From: Ruminococcaceae bacterium UBA1734
GTDB taxonomy: Bacteria > Bacillota > Clostridia > Oscillospirales > Acutalibacteraceae
Length of the DNA: 41,215 nt
Direction of reading: 5' to 3'
NCBI GenBank assembly: GCA_002315765.1
Contig: DCIE01000046.1
Coordinates: 1 to 41,215, forward strand
A program made the position numbers and the translations under genes. The notes under the pieces were generated by a model. The model did no database searches. It was not told where the DNA came from and saw only the letters and a program-made list of their open reading frames with translations. How positions within the stretch are numbered: the first letter of the stretch is position 1; each line of letters begins with the position of its first letter. Of this stretch, positions 14,950 through 25,282 are shown in pieces.

Positions 14950-17900
14950 TTAAGCGACCCATTGAGTGGTTGCAGTTGCGTCAATCTTTTTGATTGCCGT
15001 ATCAAACTCCTCCGAGTTTGTTGCATAATCGTTATAGCCATTTGCAATTTGGAATGCACTTCCTGATTTTTGATAATAGGTATTTCCCGACATTGTAAAG
15101 AATGTATCGGTATTCTTTGAGTAATAATAATTACTGTTGGCAATGTCGAAAATATTATTCTGTATCTGGAAATTATCAATTTGTCCGGCATTGCATTCTG
15201 AGTTCCAAGCCAAAATGTAAGCCTGGTCGCCCTTGATTGATCTTTGGAGTCCGCCAAAGCCCATACCGCCGAATCTAAGAATATTGTTATTAAATGTAAT
15301 ATCCTTTAAGGAAGCGCCGGTATCAAGGTCGCCGTCGCTGTTATTTGCCCAGAATTCGAAGTTCATTGAACAATATTCAATAAGATTGCTGTTCAATGTC
15401 AATCCGGTATATTGGTTGTTTCCGGTTCCCTGGAATGTTATTGCAGCATCAAATGCCTGATACAAATAGTTGTTGGAAACATTTGTGTCCTTTGCAATTC
15501 TCCAAAGCTGAATAGCATTACCTAATCTAACGGTCTTGTTAGTTCCGCTTTGATATTCGCCGCCTGCCCAACCGATTGCACAGTTGTTAATGTTAATATC
15601 TTGAACAAAAGCAAGATAGATAGCATGGGTTGCAGCATATCTTAGGTCAAGATTTGAAATCTTAATGTTCTTCATGTATAGTGAAGAACTTGCATCCGAA
15701 CCTATTCCGTAGAACAAATACTCGGAGGAGGAAATTTCAATCGAATCAAATTTAACGCCAGGGTTTACCTGATTCATAAACAAATACAACTTGCTTGTTT
15801 CATTGTTAAAATAGAAATCTCCGTTTTCGGTTAATCCTGTCATTGCATTCTTGCGGTAACCTACCGACTCACCGTCGTTAAATACCACATTTGCGGCATA
15901 ATCGGCATCAATATCGGTTACCCAAATATTACCGTCTGTTGTAGTCCAACAGCTTGAATCGGCATAATTCTTTACAGAACCGTAAATCTTAGGCTTTGCA
16001 CCGGTGCCGTATGCAGAGTATGTTACGCCGGAATTAACACTGATTTTTTCATTTGTTCTGAATGTATCGCCTCTTCTGAACAATACAATATCGCCGGAGT
16101 TAAGAGACAATAATTTGAGCTTTGCAATTGTCTTAATCGGAGTTGATGTTGATTTACCGTCGTTGTTATCGTTACCGTCGTTTGAAATATAGTAAGTTGT
16201 TCCTGAAGGAGTAACATCGTTAGCAGAATTCAATATGGTGTTCTTTAATGTTGTTGCCTGTGAATCTGCACCGCCAACGGCGTTAAACTCGTCAAGAGTA
16301 ATAACATTTTCGGTCCAACCGATGCTTTCGGTTCCGATTAACATATTGACGATTTTTGTGATATCCGAAGCATTAACGCTTGCATCGGCATTTGCATCTG
16401 CCATAACAAAGTATGCTGCTTTGTTTGCAAGGTTTTTCTTTAATGCTACTAAATCAATAATATTGAATTTACCGTCGGCATTTGCATCGCCGTAATGGGT
16501 AGTAAGGTCAGGTGTTGCGAAATAGTCTGCAACATAAGGAACATACTTTGCGGTAAACTCAATGTCGCCTCTTGAGAATATTGTTGAGGGAGATGAACCC
16601 ATATATGAACCGCCGTAGTTTGCATACCAATTGGAAATTTTTGTGGAATATTCATTGTCAGCAAAGTAATTTGTTTTCTGTGTGTCGTCGGTCTTATAAA
16701 TCTTTAGGTCGGCAATATACATTTCGGTAATCATATCCGGGTCCGGTAATAAATAAAGACCTGCATAATACTTAGTGTTTTTATCTATTTCCTCTTGAGT
16801 TAATGTAAATGTAAACTTAATGTTCTTGCCGGTATCAACCGTTGTATCAAATGTTCCAGAAAGAACGCTTTCCTTTGATGACCTATACTGAGTTTTGTAA
16901 ACCATATCACCTTCGCCGGGACCGCCGTATAAACCGAAATAGAATGTTTCGTCAAATGCTCCCGACATAAAGTAATAATCCATAGAAATAGTATATTCAA
17001 CATTTGCTTCTAACGACTTAATCTTTTGAAGGAAAACATCAAAGCCGTCTTTTTTGGTTTCCTTAAAGTAAAGCATCTTTTTCTCTGTTGGGAATTTTGT
17101 TTCATCGTAATTTTCAATTTTAACGGTACAACCCTGTTGTGTAAATGAAGTTGCATTTTCATTAGCAACATCCCAGTAAGCAACCCAACCGCTTAAATTG
17201 GATGTGTAATTGTTAAAGCCCAAAATGTTAGTTCTTTCGGAATCCGCAACATCATACATAACCATATTGCTTACATACATATCGGTATTAAGCTGGGTTG
17301 TTCTTGAAGTAAAGCAAAGTGCATAAGTTCCGCTATTCGGTAAACCGGAAGCTAAAGAATCGGATAATGTAAATGTAAATGTTGCAGTATTATTGATTGT
17401 ATCAATATTTCTGATAAACTGGTTGTTTTCAACCAAAAAGTCTGCAACGATAGGTGCATCAACACATAATTTACTATCTCTTGTAGCCATTTTATTCAAG
17501 GTCAAATAACAGGTGCTGTCTAATCCACCCTCGAAGGCATGGAAGTCAAAGTTTACGGTATAAGTATGTCCCTTTTGAAGAGTAACCTTTTTACCGATAT
17601 TTGACTTATCGTCACCGCTAACCTTACCTGAATAGTGAAGCATATTTTTCGGCAGGATTTTTGAGATTTCTTCGGTGCTGAAATTTTTAACGATTAATTT
17701 TTGTCCGTCGACTCTGCTATAGCTTGTTTTACCTACGCCTGCCTGACCGGAAATAAACCAAGCGTCCGTACCACAAGACCATGAGTTAAGACCTAAACCG
17801 AATAAACCGTTGTCTATTTGGTTTACCTTGCTTGTATCACCTTGTTTTGTAAGAGAACAATCTAAAAGGTATCCCGTTCTGGTATTAGGGAAATAGAAGA

Positions 17901-19413
17901 GCAAAAATGACAAACTATCGGAAACGCTTGAAGGAGCGGTTACGGTATAGTTGTAGGTTATATATTCACCGTGGTCAACGGAATTTACAAATACAGGTGA
18001 TGCAATGGTTGAACCATTGTAATAATCATTGGCTTTGAATACAACGCCAAAGCCTCCGTCTTTCGGAACATTTCTTGAAAGACTAAAGGAAAGGTCATAC
18101 GCAGTATTTGCAACGAAAGGTACTCTTGTTTTAAGTATTAAACCGTTGCTGCTTCCTGTTTCAAAGTAAAGCATTTTCTTTGAAGGGAATTTTGTAGCAT
18201 CGTAATCCATCAATCTTAATTCTTTGCCGGTTGATGTCCATCCGATAGGTCTTGTAACGCTATCCGACTGAACCTCGGTAACGAAAGAACCTTCGGAACA
18301 GGAATTGTTTGAAGGAATTGCAGTCCATTGACCTACCGAAGTGCAGTTAATAGAGGCAGCAAAGGAAGCATTTGTGAATAAATTTGTCTTTTGAGTTGTG
18401 TATGGGTCATATACATTCATATTAAAGATATATGACTGTGCATTTGCCGAAATGGCAACGCCTAAATATACCCAGTTATTGTCAGCTACGCTTGAAAGAT
18501 CAGCAGGCATTGTAACGGAATAGGTTACAAAATAATAATTATCATGCTTTATACGGCTGACAAACTGCGGATTTATGGATACTTTATTACGGTTTCCGTC
18601 ACCGTAAGCACCGATACCGATTTTTGAAATGTCGGCAGTAGAAGCAATTCCGAATGACAAATAATACATTTTGCCGGCTTCTGCTGTAAATCTGTTTGCA
18701 AAAATTTCAGCGGCAGTGTTTGTGTAGTAAATCATCTTATTAGGAGCGGCGGGCTCGTCCATTGCGGTTGGGCTTACAGCAAGAGGAACAACCTCAAGTG
18801 TGCTATCGTCGGTTTTATAGTATGTTTTTCCAAGACCGGTTGTTCCACCTTCAAATGATGTTATGTCATCACCAAAACCATAGCACCAGTGGTCAAGACC
18901 GCTTTCGAATTTTCCGTTGAAAGCAACCTCTTCATCGTCCTCATCAACAAGAATCATATCAAGCAAGTAATAATTTGATAAATTAGTTACAACACCTAAT
19001 AAAATACCGCTTGTCGGAACCGAGGAAGGTGTTTCCAATTTATAAGTAAATCTCTTATAATTGGGGTTATCGCTTAAAACATAACAATCCTCTAATGTTG
19101 CTGTTACATTACAAAGATTATCGTTATTTAACTGAGCCGCATTACCGTTATACGTTTTTAAGCCGGTATTTGCAGAAGCTGTTGTTGTGGTATCACCTGC
19201 AAGAACCATATTGGTTGATGCGGTAAATGCAAAGGTGTATTCTGTGCTTGCGTTTAATTTTACATTTGTTACCATAGCACGCCATACAGAGCCGCCCGGT
19301 GCCGTAACATGCAATGCTTTTGTAGGTTCGGTAGCACTTGCAACCATGCTAAGCATCGGGAAGGAACAAGCAACTAATAAAATTGCCAAAACTAACGAAA
19401 TAATTTTTTTCAT
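14950..19413 (-). CDS. Secreted five-module protein with dockerin and right-handed beta-helix domain
   Basis: A 1487-residue protein. The ATG at 19413 follows AAAGGAG and starts a signal peptide (MKKIISLVLAILLVACSFPM, ending near ASA); an upstream in-frame start at 19482 is rejected. Five beta-sandwich-like modules of about 180-195 residues follow, beginning near residues 30, 226, 413, 590 and 779 and marked by DYDxTKFPxKKMLYF-type junctions, resembling CBM4/9-like carbohydrate-binding modules. A type I dockerin at about 975-1027 has two calcium loops, DANADGKFNIID and DANADASVNASD. The C-terminal ~410 residues (from TYYISNDGNDNNDGKS) form a right-handed parallel beta-helix related to the proteins at 35260-36612 and 36629-38335. 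The dockerin implies attachment to a scaffoldin encoded elsewhere. Catalytic activity of the helix domain is likely but unproven. It is the last gene of the operon. Confidence 0.88.
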   Translation of the reverse strand: MKKIISLVLAILLVACSFPMLSMVASATEPTKALHVTAPGGSVWRAMVTNVKLNASTEYTFAFTASTNMVLAGDTTTTASANTGLKTYNGNAAQLNNDNLCNVTATLEDCYVLSDNPNYKRFTYKLETPSSVPTSGILLGVVTNLSNYYLLDMILVDEDDEEVAFNGKFESGLDHWCYGFGDDITSFEGGTTGLGKTYYKTDDSTLEVVPLAVSPTAMDEPAAPNKMIYYTNTAAEIFANRFTAEAGKMYYLSFGIASTADISKIGIGAYGDGNRNKVSINPQFVSRIKHDNYYFVTYSVTMPADLSSVADNNWVYLGVAISANAQSYIFNMNVYDPYTTQKTNLFTNASFAASINCTSVGQWTAIPSNNSCSEGSFVTEVQSDSVTRPIGWTSTGKELRLMDYDATKFPSKKMLYFETGSSNGLILKTRVPFVANTAYDLSFSLSRNVPKDGGFGVVFKANDYYNGSTIASPVFVNSVDHGEYITYNYTVTAPSSVSDSLSFLLFYFPNTRTGYLLDCSLTKQGDTSKVNQIDNGLFGLGLNSWSCGTDAWFISGQAGVGKTSYSRVDGQKLIVKNFSTEEISKILPKNMLHYSGKVSGDDKSNIGKKVTLQKGHTYTVNFDFHAFEGGLDSTCYLTLNKMATRDSKLCVDAPIVADFLVENNQFIRNIDTINNTATFTFTLSDSLASGLPNSGTYALCFTSRTTQLNTDMYVSNMVMYDVADSERTNILGFNNYTSNLSGWVAYWDVANENATSFTQQGCTVKIENYDETKFPTEKKMLYFKETKKDGFDVFLQKIKSLEANVEYTISMDYYFMSGAFDETFYFGLYGGPGEGDMVYKTQYRSSKESVLSGTFDTTVDTGKNIKFTFTLTQEEIDKNTKYYAGLYLLPDPDMITEMYIADLKIYKTDDTQKTNYFADNEYSTKISNWYANYGGSYMGSSPSTIFSRGDIEFTAKYVPYVADYFATPDLTTHYGDANADGKFNIIDLVALKKNLANKAAYFVMADANADASVNASDITKIVNMLIGTESIGWTENVITLDEFNAVGGADSQATTLKNTILNSANDVTPSGTTYYISNDGNDNNDGKSTSTPIKTIAKLKLLSLNSGDIVLFRRGDTFRTNEKISVNSGVTYSAYGTGAKPKIYGSVKNYADSSCWTTTDGNIWVTDIDADYAANVVFNDGESVGYRKNAMTGLTENGDFYFNNETSKLYLFMNQVNPGVKFDSIEISSSEYLFYGIGSDASSSLYMKNIKISNLDLRYAATHAIYLAFVQDININNCAIGWAGGEYQSGTNKTVRLGNAIQLWRIAKDTNVSNNYLYQAFDAAITFQGTGNNQYTGLTLNSNLIEYCSMNFEFWANNSDGDLDTGASLKDITFNNNILRFGGMGFGGLQRSIKGDQAYILAWNSECNAGQIDNFQIQNNIFDIANSNYYYSKNTDTFFTMSGNTYYQKSGSAFQIANGYNDYATNSEEFDTAIKKIDATATTQWVA

Positions 19414-19494
19414 AATTTTCTCTCCTTTTTTTATTTTTTGGGACAAAAAACTAAACTTTGAAAATTCCCACCTCCTAAACAACTTTAGAACCTA

Positions 19495-21663
19495 TTATTC
19501 TGTACTTAATTCAAAGAATAAAGATTCAAAATCGTCTAATTGTTTTATTATCGGCAAGCCCGCATTCATAATAAGATCGCCCGTCAGGGATAAATCATAC
19601 TGCTTAATTTTATAAACCTTATCACTTTGCAGACCTTTCAATCTAACATACTGCCCTATGCGTTTTGCCTTGGTCAGCTTTACAACAAAAACAACAACGG
19701 ATTTTTTCATATCCTTAGAAACTATTTGCCAAGCGCAATATTCATCATCAAAATCCGTCAAGCGGTAAAAATCACCTTCAAAAATCCATTTTTCCAATTC
19801 TCGGTGCTTTTCAATTTGTTGAAAGATTGACTCCATAGCAGACTCGTTAATAATATTAGGGTTAAGTTCGTATCCTAATGCGAACATTTGAGCAACATTT
19901 CCACGGGAATTAAAAGATGTTACTCTATTGGTTTGATGATTCGGAATTGCCGACACATGCGACGATATTGTCTCCGGCGGATAAACCATGCTTGTTCCAA
20001 ACTGAATATCAAGTCGTGAAATCGCGTCGGAATTATCACTGCACCAAATTTGAGGCATATAATAAAGCATTCCGAAATCGAACCTACCGCCACCACCGGC
20101 CGAGCCCTCAATATAAATATGCGGGAATTCTTTTTTGATTTTTCCAATCAATTTATATAAACCCAACATATATCTATGAGAAAACTCGTTCTGGCAATTA
20201 CTTTGCAGTGATAAGGAACCCATATCCGTAATATTTCTGTTCATATCCCATTTCAGATATGAAATTTCATATTTTTTAAGAATGCCGGACATACTATCAA
20301 AAACAAAATTGATTATTTCATCTTGACATAGGTCTAAAACATACTCGCCTCGACTGACAATTGGCTCAATTTCGTTTAATTTAACAAACCATTCGGGATG
20401 TTCTTTTATGAAATCGCTTTCCTTGCCTATCATTTCCGGCTCAAACCACAATCCAAGCTTTAAACCGTTATTTTTGCATTCCCGGATAATTCTATGAAAA
20501 CCATTGGGAAATCTTTCTACATTTATGTACCAATCTCCCATAGAAACAAGTTCGTTTTTGCGTTTGCCGAACCATCCGTCATCAATAACAACCGTATCCA
20601 CGCCCATTTTTGAAGCGTTTTTTATTGTTTCCAGTACCTTTTCTTCCGACAAATCAAAGTAAAATGCTTCCCACAAATTAAGTACTACCGGATGGGGTAG
20701 ATTCTTTGAGCACTCACCTAAATGTTTTCGGCACATCTTGTGAAAATTGCGAGACATTTTCCCAATTCCACTGTCGGAAAAGGTCAATACCGCCTGGGGT
20801 GAAACAAAAGACTCATTCGGTTTTAATTCCCACGAAAAAGTTTCGTGATTAATACCGGCAAACAGTCTTGCGTTATCAAACTGTCCCACATCAACACCGA
20901 TTTCAAAATCTCCGCTGTATATAAGTGCAGCGCCGTAAACCTCACCGTAATCCTCGTTTGCATTTTTTCGTGCCAAAGCGATAAACGGATTAGAATGATG
21001 TCCCGAAGCACCTCTTGTGCTTGAAATGATATTTTGGCCATGTCGCAGCGGAATTCGTTCAACCGAACGCTCATTAGCCCATCTGCCATACAAAGAAATC
21101 ATATCAAAATCCGAAAACTCAAAATCCAAGGACATACTTGCACACTTTGAAACATTGATGTTGCTTTCGGATTTATTAACAATTACTGTGTTTCTGCTGA
21201 TAACATCAACATCTTCAAACACACTGTAAAACAAGTGAACTTCTGCTTTTGTAACAATATCTTGAAGAATAATTTCAAGCGTTTGAACATTTTCGGTATT
21301 GCAATCAAGGTGAGGTAAACCGTTTAATTCAGCAGCACCTTCAAAGATTCTATGAAAAGAATACCTAAAATCGTTGGTGGTTCTTCCGGAAGTTCCACTA
21401 ACCACAATTGCGGAATTTCTATAATCTCCCCTACCTGTCGTAGGAAACTCAAATGGCAAAGCGTCCATTGTTGTTATCTCACCATTGACCTTATAAACAG
21501 CTGTATAATCAAACTGTTTATACAAATTATAAAAATCCATATTTTGTTCTTTTATTCTTTTGCCATAATATTTATGAACCAAAATACCATCCGGCAGTAT
21601 CTTCATAATATAACTGCTACTTGATGTATTAAGATAAAAAGTGTTGTTGAAAAAATCAATCAT
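19495..21663 (-). CDS. GH36 alpha-galactosidase, cytoplasmic
   Basis: A 722-residue enzyme, full length for GH36 bacterial alpha-galactosidases, which release terminal alpha-linked galactose. An N-terminal beta-supersandwich (about 1-320) precedes the TIM barrel: VVIDDGWFGKR near 358-368, LGLWFEPEM near 403-411, the nucleophile Asp473 in YLKWDMNRN, EGSAGGGGRFD near 519-529, and the probable acid/base Asp543 in WCSDNSDAISR. No signal peptide is present, so it works on oligosaccharides brought in by the operon's ABC importers. Only 3 bp separate it from the surface-protein gene upstream, so translation is probably coupled. It indicates that the imported glycan carries alpha-galactose. Confidence 0.93.
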   Translation of the reverse strand: MIDFFNNTFYLNTSSSSYIMKILPDGILVHKYYGKRIKEQNMDFYNLYKQFDYTAVYKVNGEITTMDALPFEFPTTGRGDYRNSAIVVSGTSGRTTNDFRYSFHRIFEGAAELNGLPHLDCNTENVQTLEIILQDIVTKAEVHLFYSVFEDVDVISRNTVIVNKSESNINVSKCASMSLDFEFSDFDMISLYGRWANERSVERIPLRHGQNIISSTRGASGHHSNPFIALARKNANEDYGEVYGAALIYSGDFEIGVDVGQFDNARLFAGINHETFSWELKPNESFVSPQAVLTFSDSGIGKMSRNFHKMCRKHLGECSKNLPHPVVLNLWEAFYFDLSEEKVLETIKNASKMGVDTVVIDDGWFGKRKNELVSMGDWYINVERFPNGFHRIIRECKNNGLKLGLWFEPEMIGKESDFIKEHPEWFVKLNEIEPIVSRGEYVLDLCQDEIINFVFDSMSGILKKYEISYLKWDMNRNITDMGSLSLQSNCQNEFSHRYMLGLYKLIGKIKKEFPHIYIEGSAGGGGRFDFGMLYYMPQIWCSDNSDAISRLDIQFGTSMVYPPETISSHVSAIPNHQTNRVTSFNSRGNVAQMFALGYELNPNIINESAMESIFQQIEKHRELEKWIFEGDFYRLTDFDDEYCAWQIVSKDMKKSVVVFVVKLTKAKRIGQYVRLKGLQSDKVYKIKQYDLSLTGDLIMNAGLPIIKQLDDFESLFFELSTE

Positions 21664-21666
21664 ATA

Positions 21667-24600
21667 TTATCGCTTTGTTTTTAATAACTTTCGTTTTCTA
21701 ATCAAAACAAAGCCTGCTCCTCCTGCACCCAATAGTAATACACCGCCTGCAATTGAAGAAATCAAAATAATAACCGTTGTGTTATTATCGGAAGAATTTT
21801 CTTCATTGCCGATAGTAGCATCATATCTTAACTTTACTGCTAACTTTTCACTAGCTTTAAGAGTTACCGTTCTGAAAACATACTTTTGTTTATTCGGCAA
21901 AATAGTATATAGTTCATATTCACCTTCGGGAACATCGTTGAATTCAAACTGACCCTTACTGTCGGTTTTCACCTTGCCGAAATTATTTAAATATAATTTC
22001 AAATCCGAAACGGTTTCAAGTTGGGGAGTATATACCGTTCCCGAAAAAGAAACCAATTTTTCTTTTTGTGAAGCATTACCGTCTTCATCGTCATAGTCTT
22101 GAGTGTCCAAAATATCCTCATATTCCCCTTCGGTTATTACACCGGAATCATCAGGTGTGGATATTAAAGCAACATTCAAAATGTCATAGTCTTCAATCGA
22201 CTCATAAAAACCTGCAAATACTTCTTCACCATCATTATTAACGGAGTATATTTCATATTTTCCTGCAATAATATTCTTAAATTCAAATGTTCCTTTATTG
22301 TCAGTTGTGGTAATATACTCGTTTTCATCAGAACGTAATATCATTTTCCGTTTTACAACGGGCTGGTTATCACCGTAAAAGAACGTTCCCTTTAATGTTG
22401 CGGTGCCGACAGATTTTTCAGCATCCGCCTTTTGACTTGAACTGTAATCCTTTTCACTCCACCAAACTCCGTCGTCCTTATTTATATCGGCAATCAACTC
22501 ATCAAAATATTTGGTGTTGAAATCCATTACTTTTATTATTCCGATACCATTTGTCCAGGTAATCATACCACTGGGCTGCCAGTTTCCGCCTAAACCGAAC
22601 CAAGCATCCCAACCCCATATCCAACCATCAAGATCTTTCATAAATCCCGGATTGGTATAAAGTTCGGTTTTATTTTTATCATCTGCAAGATAGCAGGACA
22701 TATCAAAGATATAACCCTCGGCATAATAAGGAATCTTTACGCCGACAAAAATAAATTTTTCCTTGGTGCTATAACCTGCGGGAACTGTAAACTGATAGGT
22801 ATATGTTGAATAATTGCCATGATCAACCGGTTCCCCTACCATTTCCGGTTTTGCAGAAATTGAATTTCTATCACCGTCAGTGGCAATAGCAAAAGAAACA
22901 TTATCCGTACTGAAACAACTATATGTTAATATGTATTTTTTGCCGGGATGACACGCAACTCGAAGCGCAAACAATGTTGGATTAGCACCGTTTCTGTAAT
23001 AAAGCATTCTATGATCGCTCAGAGGAATATCGGGAGCCTCTGTAGAAAAAACGGTTTCGTCAAAATCCATCACCTTGAGAACATCCGAACCCTTAGTAGT
23101 ATACTCGGTTCTACCGAATCCCAACTGAGACGGGAAGTTAATAAACCAACTGTAATCCCAATCCCAATAATCCAATCCGGTTTTGAAATCGGCATTAGAC
23201 AACATTTGTTTATGACTGTTATCGTCTGCCTTTTCAAGCTTTGCTTTATAAAAATAGCCATCATATCCCGTAATAAATGAAACACCGATAAAAGCAAAAT
23301 TGGTTGTTTTACCCTCTTCGGTTTTGAAAGTTTGAGGAATTGTAAATTCATATTTATAGTATGTATGTTTACCCTCTTCAACCTTTTCAAGAAGCTTGGC
23401 GTTTATTGACATTTCTTTTCGTGCGGGACTGTCGTTAGTTTTTGCGGAAATTTTTGTTCCTACAACATTTCTTGAAACATAAAAGGAATAGTAATATTTG
23501 GCGCCTTTTTCAACAACGACTCTTTGGGTCAACGGACCGCTTGAAGCGTTATCAAAATAAAGCATTTTATCCTTCGGAGCTTCTAATGTGAATTTACTTT
23601 CATCATAGTCCATCACCTGAAGATAAACAGAAGTATCCTCAAAATTATAAATTCCAAAACCCTTTTGACCCGGGAAATTCACAAACCAATTGTAACCCCA
23701 AGTCCAGTTATTAAGTCCGGATTTGAAATCCGAATTTGAAATCAAATTAACATGAGATGCATCGTCTGATTTTTCCAGCTTGGCATTTATTAAATATCCC
23801 TCTGCTCCGTTTGAAAATGCGATACCGACAAAAACCAATGCTTTTCCGTTTCCTGCATCGGTATTCAATGTTTCGGGAATAGTAAGCGAATAGGTATAAA
23901 CATTATATTTTTCGTGCTTTTCAGGATATTTTAATTCAACACCGACAGCTACGGTATTACGGGAATCGTTCTTACCGATAACCGAAAAATCCGTAACATT
24001 ATTTGTCATGGTAAATGTATATGTATATGTTGCACCGGGAATCAAGGAAAGACGAGTCATAAATTGATCCGCTGTTTTTGCCTTGAAATACAGCATTTTA
24101 TCTTTAATTGATTTCAATGAAAACTTTGTTTCGTCGTAATCGCTTACTTCAAGCTTAGCTTCGGTTCCGTCGTATTTTGTTAATCCAAGTCCTTTTTCTC
24201 CCTGGATAAACTTTACGCTGCTTCCGTAACACCAATAATCAAGACCGGATTTCAAATCACCGTTTGTAATAATTTGTTTCTTACCTTCATCGTCGCTCTT
24301 TGCCAAAATAATATTGAACAAATAGCCCTCTGTTCCCTTTGGGAATTTGAAACCTATCGTAACTGTTGCAGTATTACTGCCCTGGTCTGTATCAGTATCA
24401 GTCGGAACGGTAAAGGCATACTTATAATTCGTATATTTTCCTTTTAATTCAAGGGTTTCTGCTTTTTCCTTTACCGAAAGCTTATTCTCCTTATTATCTA
24501 ATGCAACAATAGAGCATTCGGCATTGCTTGTTAAACTGAAAAACAAATTATAAGAGGAACCGGGGACCAGCTTAACGCCCGTTGAAAATAAATCTTCGGT

Positions 24601-25263
24601 TTTAGCATTAAAATACAGCATTTGGTCCTTTTTAGGTTCCGGATTTTTCCTTTCGGGGAACGTTTTTTTGTCAAAAGCCTTAATTTTCAATGTAACAAAG
24701 CTGTTGCTGAACTCTGTTTTATTCTTTCCGGTGCCGGTTGAAACAAAATTTGCATCGGTTCCCCATACCCAGTTATCGAGATAGGTTGCAAACTGGCCGT
24801 TCTTAAAGATGTTTGTATGGGTTGAATCACCGGATTTTTCCAAATTAAAATCGAAAACATAGCCTTCTTTTCCGGTAGCAAAAGACAAACCAACATAAAC
24901 CTTGTCGTTTTCCGCAGGAATGGTTATTGAGTATTTGTAAAGGTCATACCTATCTTTTTCGGTTTTTGAAACCAATGTTGGCTTAAACGTAATATCTTGG
25001 CGTGAATTATCTTTTAATGCCAATGTAAAGCTGGGCGCGCCGTATGAAATACCAAAGGAAAAATAGTACGTTTCTCCTTTCTCAAGCGTAACCTTTTGCA
25101 TTAGCGGACCGCTATTGGTGTTCTTAAAATACAGCATAGAAGAAGGTTCGGTGTATTTATTGTCCTCGCCCAATACCGTCAACAAAGGAACCATTACAGA
25201 AAACAACATTGTAATAACTACCATTGTTGAAATGATAAATTTAGCATGATTTTTAATTTTCAT
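21667..25263 (-). CDS. Membrane-anchored surface protein with five repeated carbohydrate-binding-like modules
   Basis: A 1198-residue protein; the ATG at 25263 follows GAGAGG, in preference to an in-frame TTG at 25278. A signal peptide (about 1-32) is followed by five modules whose MLYF/MLYY motifs fall near residues 43, 215, 390, 567 and 753, a period of 172-186. Each contains a GYxFxxxLxKSDD-like strand and a GLDxWxWG segment. Two small carboxypeptidase-regulatory/Cna-B-like beta domains follow at about 950-1035 and 1070-1147 (for example DNKGTFEFKNIIAGKYEIYS and DSKGQFEFNDVPEGEYELYT). A final hydrophobic helix (about 1163-1188) and the tail RKRKLLKTKR anchor it in the membrane. No sortase motif or cohesin is recognisable. 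It probably gathers glycan at the cell surface. Its modules resemble those of the dockerin protein. Confidence 0.8.
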   Translation of the reverse strand: MKIKNHAKFIISTMVVITMLFSVMVPLLTVLGEDNKYTEPSSMLYFKNTNSGPLMQKVTLEKGETYYFSFGISYGAPSFTLALKDNSRQDITFKPTLVSKTEKDRYDLYKYSITIPAENDKVYVGLSFATGKEGYVFDFNLEKSGDSTHTNIFKNGQFATYLDNWVWGTDANFVSTGTGKNKTEFSNSFVTLKIKAFDKKTFPERKNPEPKKDQMLYFNAKTEDLFSTGVKLVPGSSYNLFFSLTSNAECSIVALDNKENKLSVKEKAETLELKGKYTNYKYAFTVPTDTDTDQGSNTATVTIGFKFPKGTEGYLFNIILAKSDDEGKKQIITNGDLKSGLDYWCYGSSVKFIQGEKGLGLTKYDGTEAKLEVSDYDETKFSLKSIKDKMLYFKAKTADQFMTRLSLIPGATYTYTFTMTNNVTDFSVIGKNDSRNTVAVGVELKYPEKHEKYNVYTYSLTIPETLNTDAGNGKALVFVGIAFSNGAEGYLINAKLEKSDDASHVNLISNSDFKSGLNNWTWGYNWFVNFPGQKGFGIYNFEDTSVYLQVMDYDESKFTLEAPKDKMLYFDNASSGPLTQRVVVEKGAKYYYSFYVSRNVVGTKISAKTNDSPARKEMSINAKLLEKVEEGKHTYYKYEFTIPQTFKTEEGKTTNFAFIGVSFITGYDGYFYKAKLEKADDNSHKQMLSNADFKTGLDYWDWDYSWFINFPSQLGFGRTEYTTKGSDVLKVMDFDETVFSTEAPDIPLSDHRMLYYRNGANPTLFALRVACHPGKKYILTYSCFSTDNVSFAIATDGDRNSISAKPEMVGEPVDHGNYSTYTYQFTVPAGYSTKEKFIFVGVKIPYYAEGYIFDMSCYLADDKNKTELYTNPGFMKDLDGWIWGWDAWFGLGGNWQPSGMITWTNGIGIIKVMDFNTKYFDELIADINKDDGVWWSEKDYSSSQKADAEKSVGTATLKGTFFYGDNQPVVKRKMILRSDENEYITTTDNKGTFEFKNIIAGKYEIYSVNNDGEEVFAGFYESIEDYDILNVALISTPDDSGVITEGEYEDILDTQDYDDEDGNASQKEKLVSFSGTVYTPQLETVSDLKLYLNNFGKVKTDSKGQFEFNDVPEGEYELYTILPNKQKYVFRTVTLKASEKLAVKLRYDATIGNEENSSDNNTTVIILISSIAGGVLLLGAGGAGFVLIRKRKLLKTKR

Positions 25264-25282
25264 AAACAACCCTCTCAAATAT

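Noticed and set aside
21667..25263. Surface protein as a cohesin-bearing scaffoldin
   Set aside because: The repeated modules match those of the dockerin protein and look like carbohydrate-binding modules; no cohesin-like segment or sortase motif is visible.
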